Assembly: GCF_028274965.1 (NCBI RefSeq)
Contig: NZ_JAQCNO010000055.1
Coordinates: 1-64,000, forward strand
Length of the DNA stretch: 64,000 nucleotides
Origin: Natronomonas sp.
GTDB lineage: Archaea > Halobacteriota > Halobacteria > Halobacteriales > Haloarculaceae
Reading direction: 5' to 3'
The translations under genes were made by a program, and so were the position numbers. Below the pieces are notes generated by a model. That model saw only the letters and a program-made list of their open reading frames with translations. It was not told the origin of the DNA and did not search any database. This document shows positions 36,502 through 45,717 of this stretch, one piece after another. The number at the start of each line of letters is the position of its first letter. Position 1 is the stretch's first letter.

Positions 36502-37584
36502 ATGACAGTCGTCGCGGAGTTACACGACGCCCACGGCGGAACGCTCACGACGCGCGGCGGCCGCCGCGTCGCCGCCCACTACGGCCGTCCCGAGCGGGTC
36601 CACCGCGCCGTCAGAAACGTCGTCGGAACGATCGAGATGGGCTACGGCGTCCTCGAGGTGACCGGCGAGGACCGCGTCGAGTTCGTCGACAACGCCGTCT
36701 CGAACCGCGTCCCCGACGCCGACGGGCGGGGCGTCTACGCGCTGTTGCTCGACCCCCAGGGGCGCATCGAGACCGAACTGTACGTTTATAATGCCGACGA
36801 GCGGCTGCTCTGTTTCGTCCCGCCGGGATCGGCGGCGGCCCTCGCCGAGGAGTGGAACGAGAAGACGTTCATCCAGGACGTGACCGTTCGGGCCGCGACC
36901 GACGACTTCGGCGTCTTCGGCGTCCACGGCCCGAAGGCGACCGAGAAGATCGCCTCCGTGCTCACGGGCCCGGGATCGCCCGACGATCCCCTGTCGTTCG
37001 TCCGCGGCAGCATCGGCGATTGGGGCGCCACCGTCGTCCGGACCGACGACCTCACCGGCGAGGAGGGCTACGAGGTCGTCTGCGCCGCCGAGGACGCCTC
37101 CGAGGTGTTCGACGCGCTCATCAACCACGGGCTCAACGCCGCCCCGTTCGGGTACCGAACGCTCGAGTACCTGCTGCTCGAGGCCGGAACGCCGCTCTTC
37201 GAGACGGAGCTGTCGGGACAGGTCCCGAACGTCCTCGGGATCCGAAACGCCCTCGACTTCGAGAAGGGCTGTTACGTCGGCCAGGAGGTCGTCTCGAAGA
37301 TCGAGAACCGCGGGCAGCCCTCCAGGCGACTCGTCGGGCTCCGCCCCGAAGCCGTCCCCGAGAGCGGTTCGGCGGTCTTCGAGGACGATACGCACGTCGG
37401 CGAGGTGACCCGCGCCGACCACAGCCCCGCGCTTGAGGCCCCGATCGCGATGGCGCTCGTCGAGTACGGCCTCGAGGCGGCGACGGTGACCGTCCGGATC
37501 GACGGCGAGGCGACGCCGGCCGGGGTGGTCGAGTTGCCGTTCCTCGAGGGGTCGGCGCGCTCGCGGCGCCTCCCGCGGTACTGA
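36502..37584 (+). CDS. ygfZ: Folate-binding YgfZ/GcvT-like protein
   Basis: A 360-residue protein of the GcvT/YgfZ fold. Early segment GVLEVTGEDRVEFVDNAVSN, middle GVYALLLDPQGRIETELYVY, and the YgfZ signature KGCYVGQEVVSK at about residues 254-265. This motif separates YgfZ (tetrahydrofolate-dependent help in Fe-S cluster assembly) from true aminomethyltransferase. The ATG at 36502 follows TTGTTTTAC by ~30 nt. No gcvH or gcvP is nearby, which also argues against the glycine cleavage T-protein. Confidence 0.85.
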   Translation: MTVVAELHDAHGGTLTTRGGRRVAAHYGRPERVHRAVRNVVGTIEMGYGVLEVTGEDRVEFVDNAVSNRVPDADGRGVYALLLDPQGRIETELYVYNADERLLCFVPPGSAAALAEEWNEKTFIQDVTVRAATDDFGVFGVHGPKATEKIASVLTGPGSPDDPLSFVRGSIGDWGATVVRTDDLTGEEGYEVVCAAEDASEVFDALINHGLNAAPFGYRTLEYLLLEAGTPLFETELSGQVPNVLGIRNALDFEKGCYVGQEVVSKIENRGQPSRRLVGLRPEAVPESGSAVFEDDTHVGEVTRADHSPALEAPIAMALVEYGLEAATVTVRIDGEATPAGVVELPFLEGSARSRRLPRY

Positions 37585-37639
37585 CCGCCGAAACGTCGGG
37601 AGGGGTTTTTACGGTGGCCCCGAGAGACCACGACACAAC

Positions 37640-38869
37640 ATGCCCGGCGACGTACTCGCGGTGACGAGCGGGAAGGGGGGCGTCGGCAAGACGACGACGG
37701 CGGTCAGCCTTGCCATCGCGCTCCGGCAGTACGGCCACTCCGCGGCGGTCCTCGACGCCGATCTCGGGATGCCGAACGTCGGGACGTTCCTCAGCCTCGA
37801 CGCGCCGGCGACGCTGCACGACGTCCTCGCGGGCCGGGCAACGACGGCCGAGGCCACCGTCGAGATCGGCGACGGCCTCGGGTTTGTCCTCGGGGACCGA
37901 TCGCTCGGGGGCTTCGCCGACGCCGACCCGGAGGGGCTCGACGCCGTCGTCGACGCCCTCGCCGAGCGCTACCAGTACGTCCTCGTCGACACCGGCGGCG
38001 GTCTGTCCTACGAGGGCGTCTACCCGATGGAACTCGCCGACGCGATCGTCCTCGTCACCTCGCCGGTCCCGGCCGCCATCTCGGACACCGAAAAGAGCAC
38101 GCAACTGGCCGATCGCCTCGGGGTTCCGGTTCGGGGGGTCGTCGTCACGCACACGGTCGAGGACACCCGCCCGGAGTCGATCGCGAGCGAACTCGACGTC
38201 GACTTCCTCGGCGGCGTGCCGACCGACGACGCCATCGTCGAGAGCGCCGCAAAGCGGCAGCCGGTGATCGCGTACGCGCCCGAAAGCCCCGCGACGGTCG
38301 CGTACTACCGGATCGCGGAGCGGCTCCGAACCCCGGACGACGCGCCGCTGGAGCCGCTCGATACGGCGACGAAACCCCCGGACACAGACCCGTCGTCCCC
38401 GGACGGCCGGCAGGGGTCGGCGCGGGACCGATCGGCGAGCGCCCGCACCGATCCGAGCGCGGGCGATACGAGCGGTTCCGGTGCCGGCGGCGACGGCCGC
38501 GATACCAACGCGGACTCGGCGGCGACCTCGGAGCCGACGCCCCCGGGACCGGACGCGTCCTCAGAGCCGGACGCGGAGGCCGACGGCGAAGAGACGGGGT
38601 CTTCCAACGCGGAGTCGGCGGAGACCGCAGAGACGGAGCAGGCCCGCACCGACGCGGCGGACCGAGCGCGGGCCGAGACGTCCACGAAGGGCGACGCCAG
38701 CGCCAGCCCCGACGCCGATGTCGACATCGACGCCGACGCGGCACCGAACGCCGACCCGAACCGGATGGACGCGACCGCCGCCGGGGATCGGGGGACGAAC
38801 GAAGGGGCCGGGGCCGACGACACGTCCGGCGTCGTCGCTCGCCTCCTCGATCGGTTCCGGCTCCGGTGA
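37640..38869 (+). CDS. minD: MinD/ParA-like ATPase with long tail
   Basis: A 409-residue P-loop ATPase. Deviant Walker A SGKGGVGKTTTAVSLA at 10-25, switch I region DADLGMPNVG, switch II VLVDTGGGLSYEG. The catalytic core ends near residue 235. About 160 residues of Pro, Thr, Asp, Glu and Ala low-complexity follow. The extreme C-terminus SGVVARLLDRFRLR is an amphipathic basic helix like the MinD membrane-targeting sequence. Haloarchaea carry several MinD paralogues with roles in polarity and motility placement. No minC or minE is adjacent. Confidence 0.85.
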   Translation: MPGDVLAVTSGKGGVGKTTTAVSLAIALRQYGHSAAVLDADLGMPNVGTFLSLDAPATLHDVLAGRATTAEATVEIGDGLGFVLGDRSLGGFADADPEGLDAVVDALAERYQYVLVDTGGGLSYEGVYPMELADAIVLVTSPVPAAISDTEKSTQLADRLGVPVRGVVVTHTVEDTRPESIASELDVDFLGGVPTDDAIVESAAKRQPVIAYAPESPATVAYYRIAERLRTPDDAPLEPLDTATKPPDTDPSSPDGRQGSARDRSASARTDPSAGDTSGSGAGGDGRDTNADSAATSEPTPPGPDASSEPDAEADGEETGSSNAESAETAETEQARTDAADRARAETSTKGDASASPDADVDIDADAAPNADPNRMDATAAGDRGTNEGAGADDTSGVVARLLDRFRLR

Positions 38870-38878
38870 CGCCGCCGC

Positions 38879-40063
38879 TCACCCCTCGTCTCCGCCCCGG
38901 TCGTCGTCCCCGGATCCGTCCGGGGCGTGAAGCGCCTCTGTGATCCGCTCGCTGAACAACTCGAGGTCGGCGAGGCGGTCCTCGACGTCCGCGCGCTCCT
39001 CGTCCAGTCGGTCGAACCGCGACTCGATCGCCGCCTGGGTCTCCCGGACGTCCCCGAGTTCGGACTCCACCTCCGAGCGGAGCTTTCGGACCTCCCCGTC
39101 GATCCCGTCGATCGCTTCGAGGGCCTCCGAGAGCTCCGCGAGCCGGGCGTCGGTCCGCTCGGCCCGCTCCTCGAGCGCCGACAGCTCGTCGTGGACGTCC
39201 CCGACGACGGCCTCGAACGTCCCGTACCTGTCGATGAACGCCTCGATCGTGTCGGCGTAGGCGGCGAGGTCGGCGACCTCGTTTTGGAGGTGATCGATCC
39301 GCACCTCCTGGCTCCGGCGCGTCTCGACCCCCAGTTCCGAGCGGAGCGCCGCCGTGACCTCCTCGTCGACGCGGCCCTCCCGGAGCTCCGCCAGAAGCGC
39401 CCGCGCGACGCTTCGGGGCTCCGATCCCGACCCGGGGTCGGGGTCGTCCTCGTCCTCGGAGTCCCCGTCCGGCGTCTCTCCTGCGTCGGTACCGGCGCCG
39501 GGTCCGGGTTCGGTCTCAGCCCCGGATTCCGGTTCTGGTCCGGTCTCGGCCTCAGCCTCGTCCTCGACGGTCGAACCGCCCTCCGAGACGGCCCCCTTTT
39601 TTGTGCCCAGGCCCGCTCCGGCGGACGCGCCGCCGTCCGTCCCTCCTTCCGCTCCGAGCGCCAGCGAGCCGCGCTCGCCCCCGAGGAACCCCCGGAGCGC
39701 GTCCGAGCGCGTCCGATCGACGATCCCCTCGAGGCCCGCCCGCTCGGTCACCGACAGCCGCGGCTCCGCGCCGAGCGATCCGGGGTCGACGCCCGGGACC
39801 CGGTACCGGACCGTCCGGCTGTCGCGGGGGCCAAACGTCCACTCGAAGGTCGCGTCGCCGGCGTCCCATCCGTCGTCGCCGTCCGACCGGAACTCGACGT
39901 CCGCCTCGGACCGTTCGAGCGCCGGGTCGGCCAGCCGGACCCGCAGTCCCGCCTCTCGGTCCGACGCGACCGCAAGCGTCACGCGACCGCCGTCCTCGAC
40001 CGTCTTTCGGACGGTGACGCCGTCTCCCTCGACGGTCCGTGTCGTCTCTGTCCTCTCGCCCAT
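38879..40063 (-). CDS. Coiled-coil protein, unknown function
   Basis: A 394-residue protein. The N-terminal ~100 residues are beta-rich (VTVRKTVEDGGRVTLAVASD; WTFGPRDSRTVRYRVPGVD). A low-complexity Glu/Pro/Gly middle follows, and from about 235 to 375 a long coiled coil (DHLQNEVADLAAYADTIEAF; IDGEVRKLRSEVESELGDVR; RLADLELFSERITEAL). It converges with the MinD-like gene (10 nt apart). No recognised family. A TATA at 40084-40091 gives a leaderless start at 40063. Confidence 0.6.
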   Translation of the reverse strand: MGERTETTRTVEGDGVTVRKTVEDGGRVTLAVASDREAGLRVRLADPALERSEADVEFRSDGDDGWDAGDATFEWTFGPRDSRTVRYRVPGVDPGSLGAEPRLSVTERAGLEGIVDRTRSDALRGFLGGERGSLALGAEGGTDGGASAGAGLGTKKGAVSEGGSTVEDEAEAETGPEPESGAETEPGPGAGTDAGETPDGDSEDEDDPDPGSGSEPRSVARALLAELREGRVDEEVTAALRSELGVETRRSQEVRIDHLQNEVADLAAYADTIEAFIDRYGTFEAVVGDVHDELSALEERAERTDARLAELSEALEAIDGIDGEVRKLRSEVESELGDVRETQAAIESRFDRLDEERADVEDRLADLELFSERITEALHAPDGSGDDDRGGDEG

Positions 40064-40083
40064 GCCCGCACGTCGGCGCGGCG

Positions 40084-40091
40084 ATATATAT
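40084..40091 (-). promoter_or_regulatory. TATA element of the coiled-coil gene
   Basis: ATATATAT, centred ~25 nt before the ATG at 40063. Confidence 0.65.
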
Positions 40092-40130
40092 GACTCCGGG
40101 TGAACACGGCGGCCGTCGGGGACGCCGCGG

Positions 40131-41708
40131 TCAGCGGCGATCGCTCTCGAGTTCGACGTCGAGTCCGGCGAGGACCTCTCTCGCCTCCTCGCGTTTCTCC
40201 TGGTGCTCCTCGAGGAACTCGGCCATGAGCTCCGCGGCCTGTTCCTTGCACCCCCCACAGAGCCGTTCGCCGCCGACGCACTCCTCGTACACCTCTGCCG
40301 CGAACTCGTCGTCGTCGCCCGACAGCAGGTACGCGTACAGCTCGTACACCGGACACTCGTCGGCCTCGCCGCCGAGTTCGCGCTGCTTTTCGGCCGTCTC
40401 GCGGCCGCCGGTCGTCGCCGACATCACCTTGTCGTGGCCGTCCGCCGGATCGTCGAGCAGGCTGATGTGACTCGCCGGGACCGACGAGGACATCTTTCCG
40501 CCGGTCAGTCCGGTCATGAAGCGGTGGTATACCGACGACGGCGGGCGGAACCCGTACCCCCCGTGCTCGGTCTCGATCTCGCGGGCCAGTTCCTCGGCGG
40601 CCTCGCGGTCCAACGAGAAGCTGTCGACGTGGCCCTCGTAGACGCGCTTTTCGCCGTCGATCGCCTCGATGAGCGCCTCGAAGGCCGCCGGCGTGGCGTT
40701 GCGGTCGAGGAACCGAACGCGGGGGCGAAGGGGCTCTTTGCCGCCGGCTTCGAGCGTTTCGATCGCGCCCTCGAGCGCGTCGCTCGGCGGCCGCTCGGAG
40801 TTGAGCCACGCCGCGGCGTCCGAACACCGGACGTCACTGTCGTCGCCGTCGCTGTCCTCCGGCGCGTCCTCGGTCAACGCGTCGTAGGCCCGCGCGACGA
40901 GCCCGCGCTCGGCGTCGTCCAACTCGAAGCTGGCGTACGCCTCGGTCACGCCGAAGTACCGCATCCGTCCGGCGAGGTCCCGCGCCAACCGCATGTGCGG
41001 GTCCTGGTCGGGACCGACCGGGATCACCGTCGGCTTCGGCTCCTCCAGTTGGGGGTAGAGGATGTCCGCCATCTGCGTGACGACCGACTGCATGTACGAG
41101 ACCTCGGTCTCGCCGTCGAAGTCGTAGATTGCGCCGAGCTCCGAGAAGTTCGCCTTCGTCCCGAGCTCGAAGGCCAACTCCTGTACGGCCTCGTTCGTCG
41201 ATTGGCGGTACAGCGTCCCCTCCTCGGGATCGAACCCGAGCGCGAGAAGCGAGAGGAGGTAGCTCTCCGCGTGCTCGTCGATCTCCTCCCACGACAGCCC
41301 CCGCGCCGCGTGGGCCTCTAAGTCGGCGATCAGCCCGTAGGCGTCGCCGCCGCGCTCCTGGTGCCAGATCAGCTCGTCGAAGACGAGCTTATGACCGATG
41401 TGTGGGTCCCCGGTCGGCATGAACCCCGAGAGCGCGGCGAAGGGCTCGTCGTTCGCCATCGCCTCGGCGACCGCCCGGTAGTCGCGGTGGCCGAAGATGA
41501 CGCCCCGGCGCATCAGGTAGTGCGGCGTCGGCACCCGGGGAAGGACGTCCTCGAAGGACTCGATGCCGAACTCCTCGAAGAGCTTGCGGTAGTCCCCGAC
41601 GGACGTCGACCCCCACGGATCGAGCGCGACGTCGTCCGCCCCCTTCGTCCCGCCGTCGCCCCGGACGGCGGGCGTCCGCGCGCGTCGATCCGCTTCGTCG
41701 TCGTTCAT
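40131..41708 (-). CDS. trpS: Tryptophan-tRNA ligase
   Basis: A 525-residue class I synthetase of the archaeal/eukaryotic type. HIGH motif at GDPHIGHKLVFDE, KMSKS equivalent KMSSSVPAS, and conserved PVGPDQDPH. An acidic insertion (TEDAPEDSDGDDSDVRCSDAAAW) sits mid-protein; it is a typical haloarchaeal-type charged insertion. It lies 70 nt downstream of endA on the same strand and has its own TATA-like GGTTTTTG ~30 nt upstream of the ATG. Confidence 0.96.
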   Translation of the reverse strand: MNDDEADRRARTPAVRGDGGTKGADDVALDPWGSTSVGDYRKLFEEFGIESFEDVLPRVPTPHYLMRRGVIFGHRDYRAVAEAMANDEPFAALSGFMPTGDPHIGHKLVFDELIWHQERGGDAYGLIADLEAHAARGLSWEEIDEHAESYLLSLLALGFDPEEGTLYRQSTNEAVQELAFELGTKANFSELGAIYDFDGETEVSYMQSVVTQMADILYPQLEEPKPTVIPVGPDQDPHMRLARDLAGRMRYFGVTEAYASFELDDAERGLVARAYDALTEDAPEDSDGDDSDVRCSDAAAWLNSERPPSDALEGAIETLEAGGKEPLRPRVRFLDRNATPAAFEALIEAIDGEKRVYEGHVDSFSLDREAAEELAREIETEHGGYGFRPPSSVYHRFMTGLTGGKMSSSVPASHISLLDDPADGHDKVMSATTGGRETAEKQRELGGEADECPVYELYAYLLSGDDDEFAAEVYEECVGGERLCGGCKEQAAELMAEFLEEHQEKREEAREVLAGLDVELESDRR

Positions 41709-41778
41709 GCGACACCGTGCGTGTGGTCCGCCCAAAAACCGTTCGCTTGTCCGGTCGCCCCCGTCTCCGCCGTCCGAC

Positions 41779-42786
41779 TCAGGGCGTCAACCGCTCGACG
41801 GAGCGCCACCGGACCGTCCCGTCCCCGACCAGCGCGAACACCATCCGCTTGCGGACGCCGTGGGCGAGTCTGACGTCGAGCGCGATGTCCCGCGGCGACG
41901 CGACGGCGTCGGCCGGGAGCACGCGGACCAACAGCTCGGAGTGCCCGAGGCTCTCGACGCCGTCGACGTCGGCGTAGGTCCGGAAGTCCGCGCCGAACTT
42001 GAACCCCGTCTTCGGAACGACGCCGCGCTCGCGGAGCGTCCGGTACGCCAGAAGCCGGCGATCGAACCGCTCGCCCTCGACGTCGCGGCCGCGGGCTTCG
42101 ATCGCCTCGACCCCGCCGTCGACGTCCAAAACGCCCTCCTCGGCCAGGTGGGCGGCCTCCAAGAGCGACAACTGGAGCGCCCCGTCCTCGCGGTCCATCG
42201 GCTGGCCGTAGAACCCCCGCCCGTGGAGGGCCGACGGCGGGTTCCAACAGAGCACGCGGTCCTCGAGCAGCGCCCCCCCGGCGGACGCGTCGATGCCGGT
42301 CGGGCTCGACCCCGCGATCTCCGGCGTGTCCGTCCGCAGGTACGTCAACTCGCTTTCCTCGTCGACAACCGCCAGGACGACGTCGCCGACGTCCTCGAGT
42401 GCGACCGTTCCCCGCTCGGTGCGCACGCGGACCCGGTGCTCGACGGTCCCGTCCCACGGCCCCTCCCCGCGGGGGTGGACGACGAACGCCGCGCCCTCCG
42501 GCGTCTCCACCCAGCCCTCCCGCGCCGGCGAGAGGTAGAACCCCCGGTCCCGGAGGTCCTTGTACACGAGAAACGGCACGACGATGTCGGCGTTGTCCAC
42601 GAGAAACGCGGCGATCCCGCGACCGTCGACGGCGTCGAGGTCGCCGCGGTGAAGCAGGTGGGCCGCTTCGACGCGGGACAGCGCCACGCCCTCGCCGCGC
42701 GGACGGCCGTACCCCCGCGAGTCGTAGTAGCGCTCGCGGCCGTTCGGCCCCACTTCGACGACCCCGTCGGTGAGGTGGCCTTCCAT
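41779..42786 (-). CDS. endA: tRNA-intron endonuclease EndA
   Basis: A 335-residue, double-length EndA (two fused repeats, as in the haloarchaeal alpha2 form). The N-terminal half is a degenerate copy (GVVEVGPNGRERYYDSRGYG). The C-terminal half has the catalytic triad Tyr271 (DFRTYADVD), His282 (GHSELLVRVL) and Lys313 (HGVRKRMVFAL). It cuts bulge-helix-bulge introns in pre-tRNAs and pre-rRNA. Its neighbour downstream is trpS; the haloarchaeal tRNA-Trp intron is a known EndA substrate. Confidence 0.93.
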   Translation of the reverse strand: MEGHLTDGVVEVGPNGRERYYDSRGYGRPRGEGVALSRVEAAHLLHRGDLDAVDGRGIAAFLVDNADIVVPFLVYKDLRDRGFYLSPAREGWVETPEGAAFVVHPRGEGPWDGTVEHRVRVRTERGTVALEDVGDVVLAVVDEESELTYLRTDTPEIAGSSPTGIDASAGGALLEDRVLCWNPPSALHGRGFYGQPMDREDGALQLSLLEAAHLAEEGVLDVDGGVEAIEARGRDVEGERFDRRLLAYRTLRERGVVPKTGFKFGADFRTYADVDGVESLGHSELLVRVLPADAVASPRDIALDVRLAHGVRKRMVFALVGDGTVRWRSVERLTP

Positions 42787-42846
42787 ACCCGACGTTGCCG
42801 CTCGGAGTCGTATAGCCCCTCCGGTCGCCCGCCCGCGCCCCGGGCC

Positions 42847-43566
42847 TCAGGCCCCCCGCGCCGAACAGTCGGCATCGAGACACCGCCTCCCGGTCGCCGT
42901 TTCGAAGACCGGAAGCCCGCAGTCGCACGTCCCGTCGACCGTTCCCTCCGGCACCGAGAAGGCGGCCTCACAGTCCGGAGAGCCCCCACAGGCGGCGACG
43001 AGGCCGCCGCGTCTGCGTATCCGGAACTCGCCGCCGCACTCCGGGCAGCGCCACTCGCGGTCGAACCGGTCGCGAACGGCCTCGAGCAGCGACCCGCACT
43101 CGTAGTCGAAGCACAACTCGAAGGGCTCGCCGCGCTCGACGCGAAACGTCGGGAGACCGCACTCACACGCGGAGTCCGTCGTCGACGCGCCCACCGGGAG
43201 CCCGAAGCGGTCGCCGCAGCCGAGACAGACCGCCTCGGAGCCCGTCCGGACCAACCGCCCGCCGCAGCGACAGTCCCCGACGGGTGTCCCCGCGTCCGTC
43301 GCGTCGTGCTCGGTGACGGCGACGTCGCCGAGGGCTTCGACCCGCAGCGTCTCGTCGCCGTCGCTCGCGAGCACAGACACCGGGTCCCGCATCACCGAGA
43401 GCGACTCCGCGCGGGTCAGCCACGCGACCGGCTGGTAGCCGTCGACGTCGTGGACGAGGACGGTGTCGTCCGGCTTCAGCACGACGACCACCCGGCCGCG
43501 GACGGTTCGTTCTCGGCGGCCGTCGAAACGGATCCGGCAGTCTCCGGCGATCGTTCGGATCGACAT
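42847..43566 (-). CDS. NucS-like N-domain protein with topoisomerase-type zinc ribbons
   Basis: A 239-residue protein. Residues 1-~90 resemble the N-terminal, DNA-binding/dimerisation domain of endonuclease NucS (RGRVVVVLKPDDTVLVHDVD, GYQPVAWLTRAESLSVMRD). The RecB-like nuclease domain of NucS is absent. Instead come four zinc ribbons: CRCGGRLVRTGSEAVCLGCG, CECG...CFDYECG, CPECGGEFRIRRRGGLVAAC, CDCG...CLDADC; the third is the topoisomerase C4-type finger. It is probably DNA-binding. TTTATCT is ~30 nt upstream of the ATG. Confidence 0.7.
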   Translation of the reverse strand: MSIRTIAGDCRIRFDGRRERTVRGRVVVVLKPDDTVLVHDVDGYQPVAWLTRAESLSVMRDPVSVLASDGDETLRVEALGDVAVTEHDATDAGTPVGDCRCGGRLVRTGSEAVCLGCGDRFGLPVGASTTDSACECGLPTFRVERGEPFELCFDYECGSLLEAVRDRFDREWRCPECGGEFRIRRRGGLVAACGGSPDCEAAFSVPEGTVDGTCDCGLPVFETATGRRCLDADCSARGA

Positions 43567-43628
43567 GGGGCGTCTGGCCGCGCTCCGGTAGATAAACCCG
43601 TGGTCGGTCCCCGACGGGCGCGGGGGCC

Positions 43629-45191
43629 CTACAGCCACTCCGCGAACGAACCCGACTCGCGGCTCCGGCGGACGTACTCCCGTTGCATCCCGGCGATCGC
43701 CGACTCCAGATCGGCCCCCTCCTCGAGCCGGTCGCGGACGGCCGCCTTCTTCCAGGCGCTCGGCGTCGTCTGCGCGCGCCAGCGGGCCTCGATCGGCGAG
43801 AGGTACTGCTGTGTGTCGGACTCCGGGACGCCGACGGCGTCGAGTCCGGCCCGGGCGTACTCGAACACCTCCCCGAAGACGACCGCCGGGTCTGCGGTGC
43901 GCTCGCCGTCGGCCGTCACCCACGCCAACTCGGCGTCGAGTCCCTCCCGGGCGGCGTTATAAAAGCTCGACTCGGCCGCCTCCCACGGCAACTCGCCGAT
44001 CGGGTGCTCGGCGCGGACCACCCCGACGAGCAGCCCCGCGACGAGCGCCTGCATCCCGACGACGTCGGTGACGGTCGGCTGTGTCGGGATCGGGCGGTAC
44101 TCGATGCGGATCGAGTGTTCGTCGTTCTCGGCGTCGATGTCGTCCCCGCCGAGGACGCCCCTGACCCACCGCCAGTACGTGCCCCGTTTGTGATCGAACT
44201 CCCAAACGCGGTCCGAGAGCGTCCGACGCGCCGTGTCCCCCTCGACGTGCTCTCTGAGAAACGGGGCGTAGCGGTCGTCCTCGAGGACGCGGTCGACGAC
44301 CTCGGCCGCCGTTTCGACGTCGCGCGGCACCCTGACCTTCGGCGCGGCGGTGTGGTTGACGGACTGCTCGAAGACCGCGATGCGGAGCTCGTGGTGGGTC
44401 CGATCGACCAGCCCGCCGGGGTCCTCGACGCCGTCGTACAGCGCCGCCGGGAGAAACGGCGAGTTCGCCGACAGTGCGAGCACGGGCCCCAGCGTCCGGA
44501 TCGCCGCGTTGTGGTACGCCGGGAACGCCTCGGCGCTCGGCACCTGGAGGTGCGGCTGGATCGACGTGGCGAGGGACTCGAAGAGGATCGTCGGAAACGC
44601 CCGATCGACGCCGGGAACCGACAGTTCGATCCGCTCGCCGTCCGCATGACCCAGGACGTCGTTGTCGATGGCGACGTACCGGGGCTCCTGTCGCATGTTT
44701 TCGGCGACGACGACGCCGTCGCGCCGTTCGGTCGCCGAGAGGTACTCGAGCGGCCCCTCCGGCGGCGGGAGCGTCCACATCGCGTCCCACGCGAGCTCAC
44801 ACCCGTGCTCTTCGGCGGCCGCGGCGGCAGTCCGCGCCCGCTCGCGGATCTCCTCGGCCTGTGCGGTCAACCCGGGCCCGTCGAGGACGTTCGGATCGGT
44901 GTTGATCTCGACGTTGTGCACCCCGAGTTCCTTGTTCGCCGCCCCGAAGACCGCCGTCGGAACGCGGGCGAGACGCGGCCCTTCGCCCTCCGTCCGGTCT
45001 CCGCCGCCCGCGATCGCGTACAGTTCCGCTTCGAGCCCGACGGCCGGATCGGCGTTGTCCATCCGTCCGTCGGCGATGGCCGCCCGGAGCCACGCGGCCT
45101 GCGCCGTTACCCGCTTTTCGAAGGTCCGTGCCGTTTCCTCGGCGAGCGAGCGCTCGACCGCCCCGACGACCGCGGGCTCGTCGTCGCTCAT
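43629..45191 (-). CDS. GCS2-like glutamate-cysteine ligase family protein
   Basis: About 520 residues from the Met at 45191. The fold resembles the carboxylate-amine ligase/GCS2 family: AVGLEAELYAIAGG, GVHNVEINTDPN, HLQVPSAEAFPAYHNAAIRT, LSANSPFLPAALYDG, ENDEHSIRIEYRPIPTQPT. The family makes gamma-glutamylcysteine, the main haloarchaeal thiol, but haloarchaea have several distant paralogues, so activity is not certain. The ATG at 45275 (adding a Thr/Ala-rich and GRGRGRG leader) sits closer to the TATA at 45305-45313 and may be the true start. Confidence 0.65.
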   Translation of the reverse strand: MSDDEPAVVGAVERSLAEETARTFEKRVTAQAAWLRAAIADGRMDNADPAVGLEAELYAIAGGGDRTEGEGPRLARVPTAVFGAANKELGVHNVEINTDPNVLDGPGLTAQAEEIRERARTAAAAAEEHGCELAWDAMWTLPPPEGPLEYLSATERRDGVVVAENMRQEPRYVAIDNDVLGHADGERIELSVPGVDRAFPTILFESLATSIQPHLQVPSAEAFPAYHNAAIRTLGPVLALSANSPFLPAALYDGVEDPGGLVDRTHHELRIAVFEQSVNHTAAPKVRVPRDVETAAEVVDRVLEDDRYAPFLREHVEGDTARRTLSDRVWEFDHKRGTYWRWVRGVLGGDDIDAENDEHSIRIEYRPIPTQPTVTDVVGMQALVAGLLVGVVRAEHPIGELPWEAAESSFYNAAREGLDAELAWVTADGERTADPAVVFGEVFEYARAGLDAVGVPESDTQQYLSPIEARWRAQTTPSAWKKAAVRDRLEEGADLESAIAGMQREYVRRSRESGSFAEWL

Positions 45192-45717
45192 CGGTAGCCC
45201 CCGTCCACGTCCACGTCCACGTTCGCCGGGCGCCGCGGTCGCCGCGGTCGCTGCGGCCTCCGTCGCCGGCCCCATCGCCTCATACCCGTGGTTCGGCCCC
45301 GGCGAATAAATATCATGACGCACGCGGCGGCCTCTTTGGGGGTCGTTCGCCCCGGCGGCGCGATAATACATGAACATTTATTAAGGATAGGCACACACGT
45401 GGTCGTAATGACGCATCCGGTACACCTCGGGTGACGACAGCCGGCCGGTACCGCACTCCGAACACCCACACCAACCGACGATGTCAACCCGAAACACCGC
45501 ACCCGACGCCGACGCACCGACCGAAACTGAGCCGACCGCCGACCCCGACGCCCGGTTCATCCCGCTTCAACCCCGCCACGGCCCCCAACCGAAGCGGCTC
45601 CGGTAGACCGCCCGGCCCTCGCCCGGCCGCCCTCGTTTTCGCCGATCCGACCGCCCTCGCGGTCCTCGCGGTCGCCCGCGCCGACAGGATGAATACCGTC
45701 CGCAGGCACGGTCCGAC
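45192..45717. other. Divergent intergenic region with two TATA elements
   Basis: AATAAATAT (45305-45313) drives the GCS2-like gene to the left. ATTTATTA (45376-45383) points right, with an ATG at 45408 at the leaderless distance. That ATG opens only 8 codons (45408-45434). A 41-codon frame starts at 45481 (ends 45606, MSTRNTAPDADAP...). A TATA-like ATGAATACC (45688-45696) serves the gene at 45718. No gene of convincing composition is seen here. Confidence 0.5.

Noticed and set aside
36502-37584. Glycine cleavage T-protein (GcvT)
   Set aside because: The KGCYVGQE signature and lack of gcvH/gcvP nearby point to the YgfZ-type folate-binding protein.
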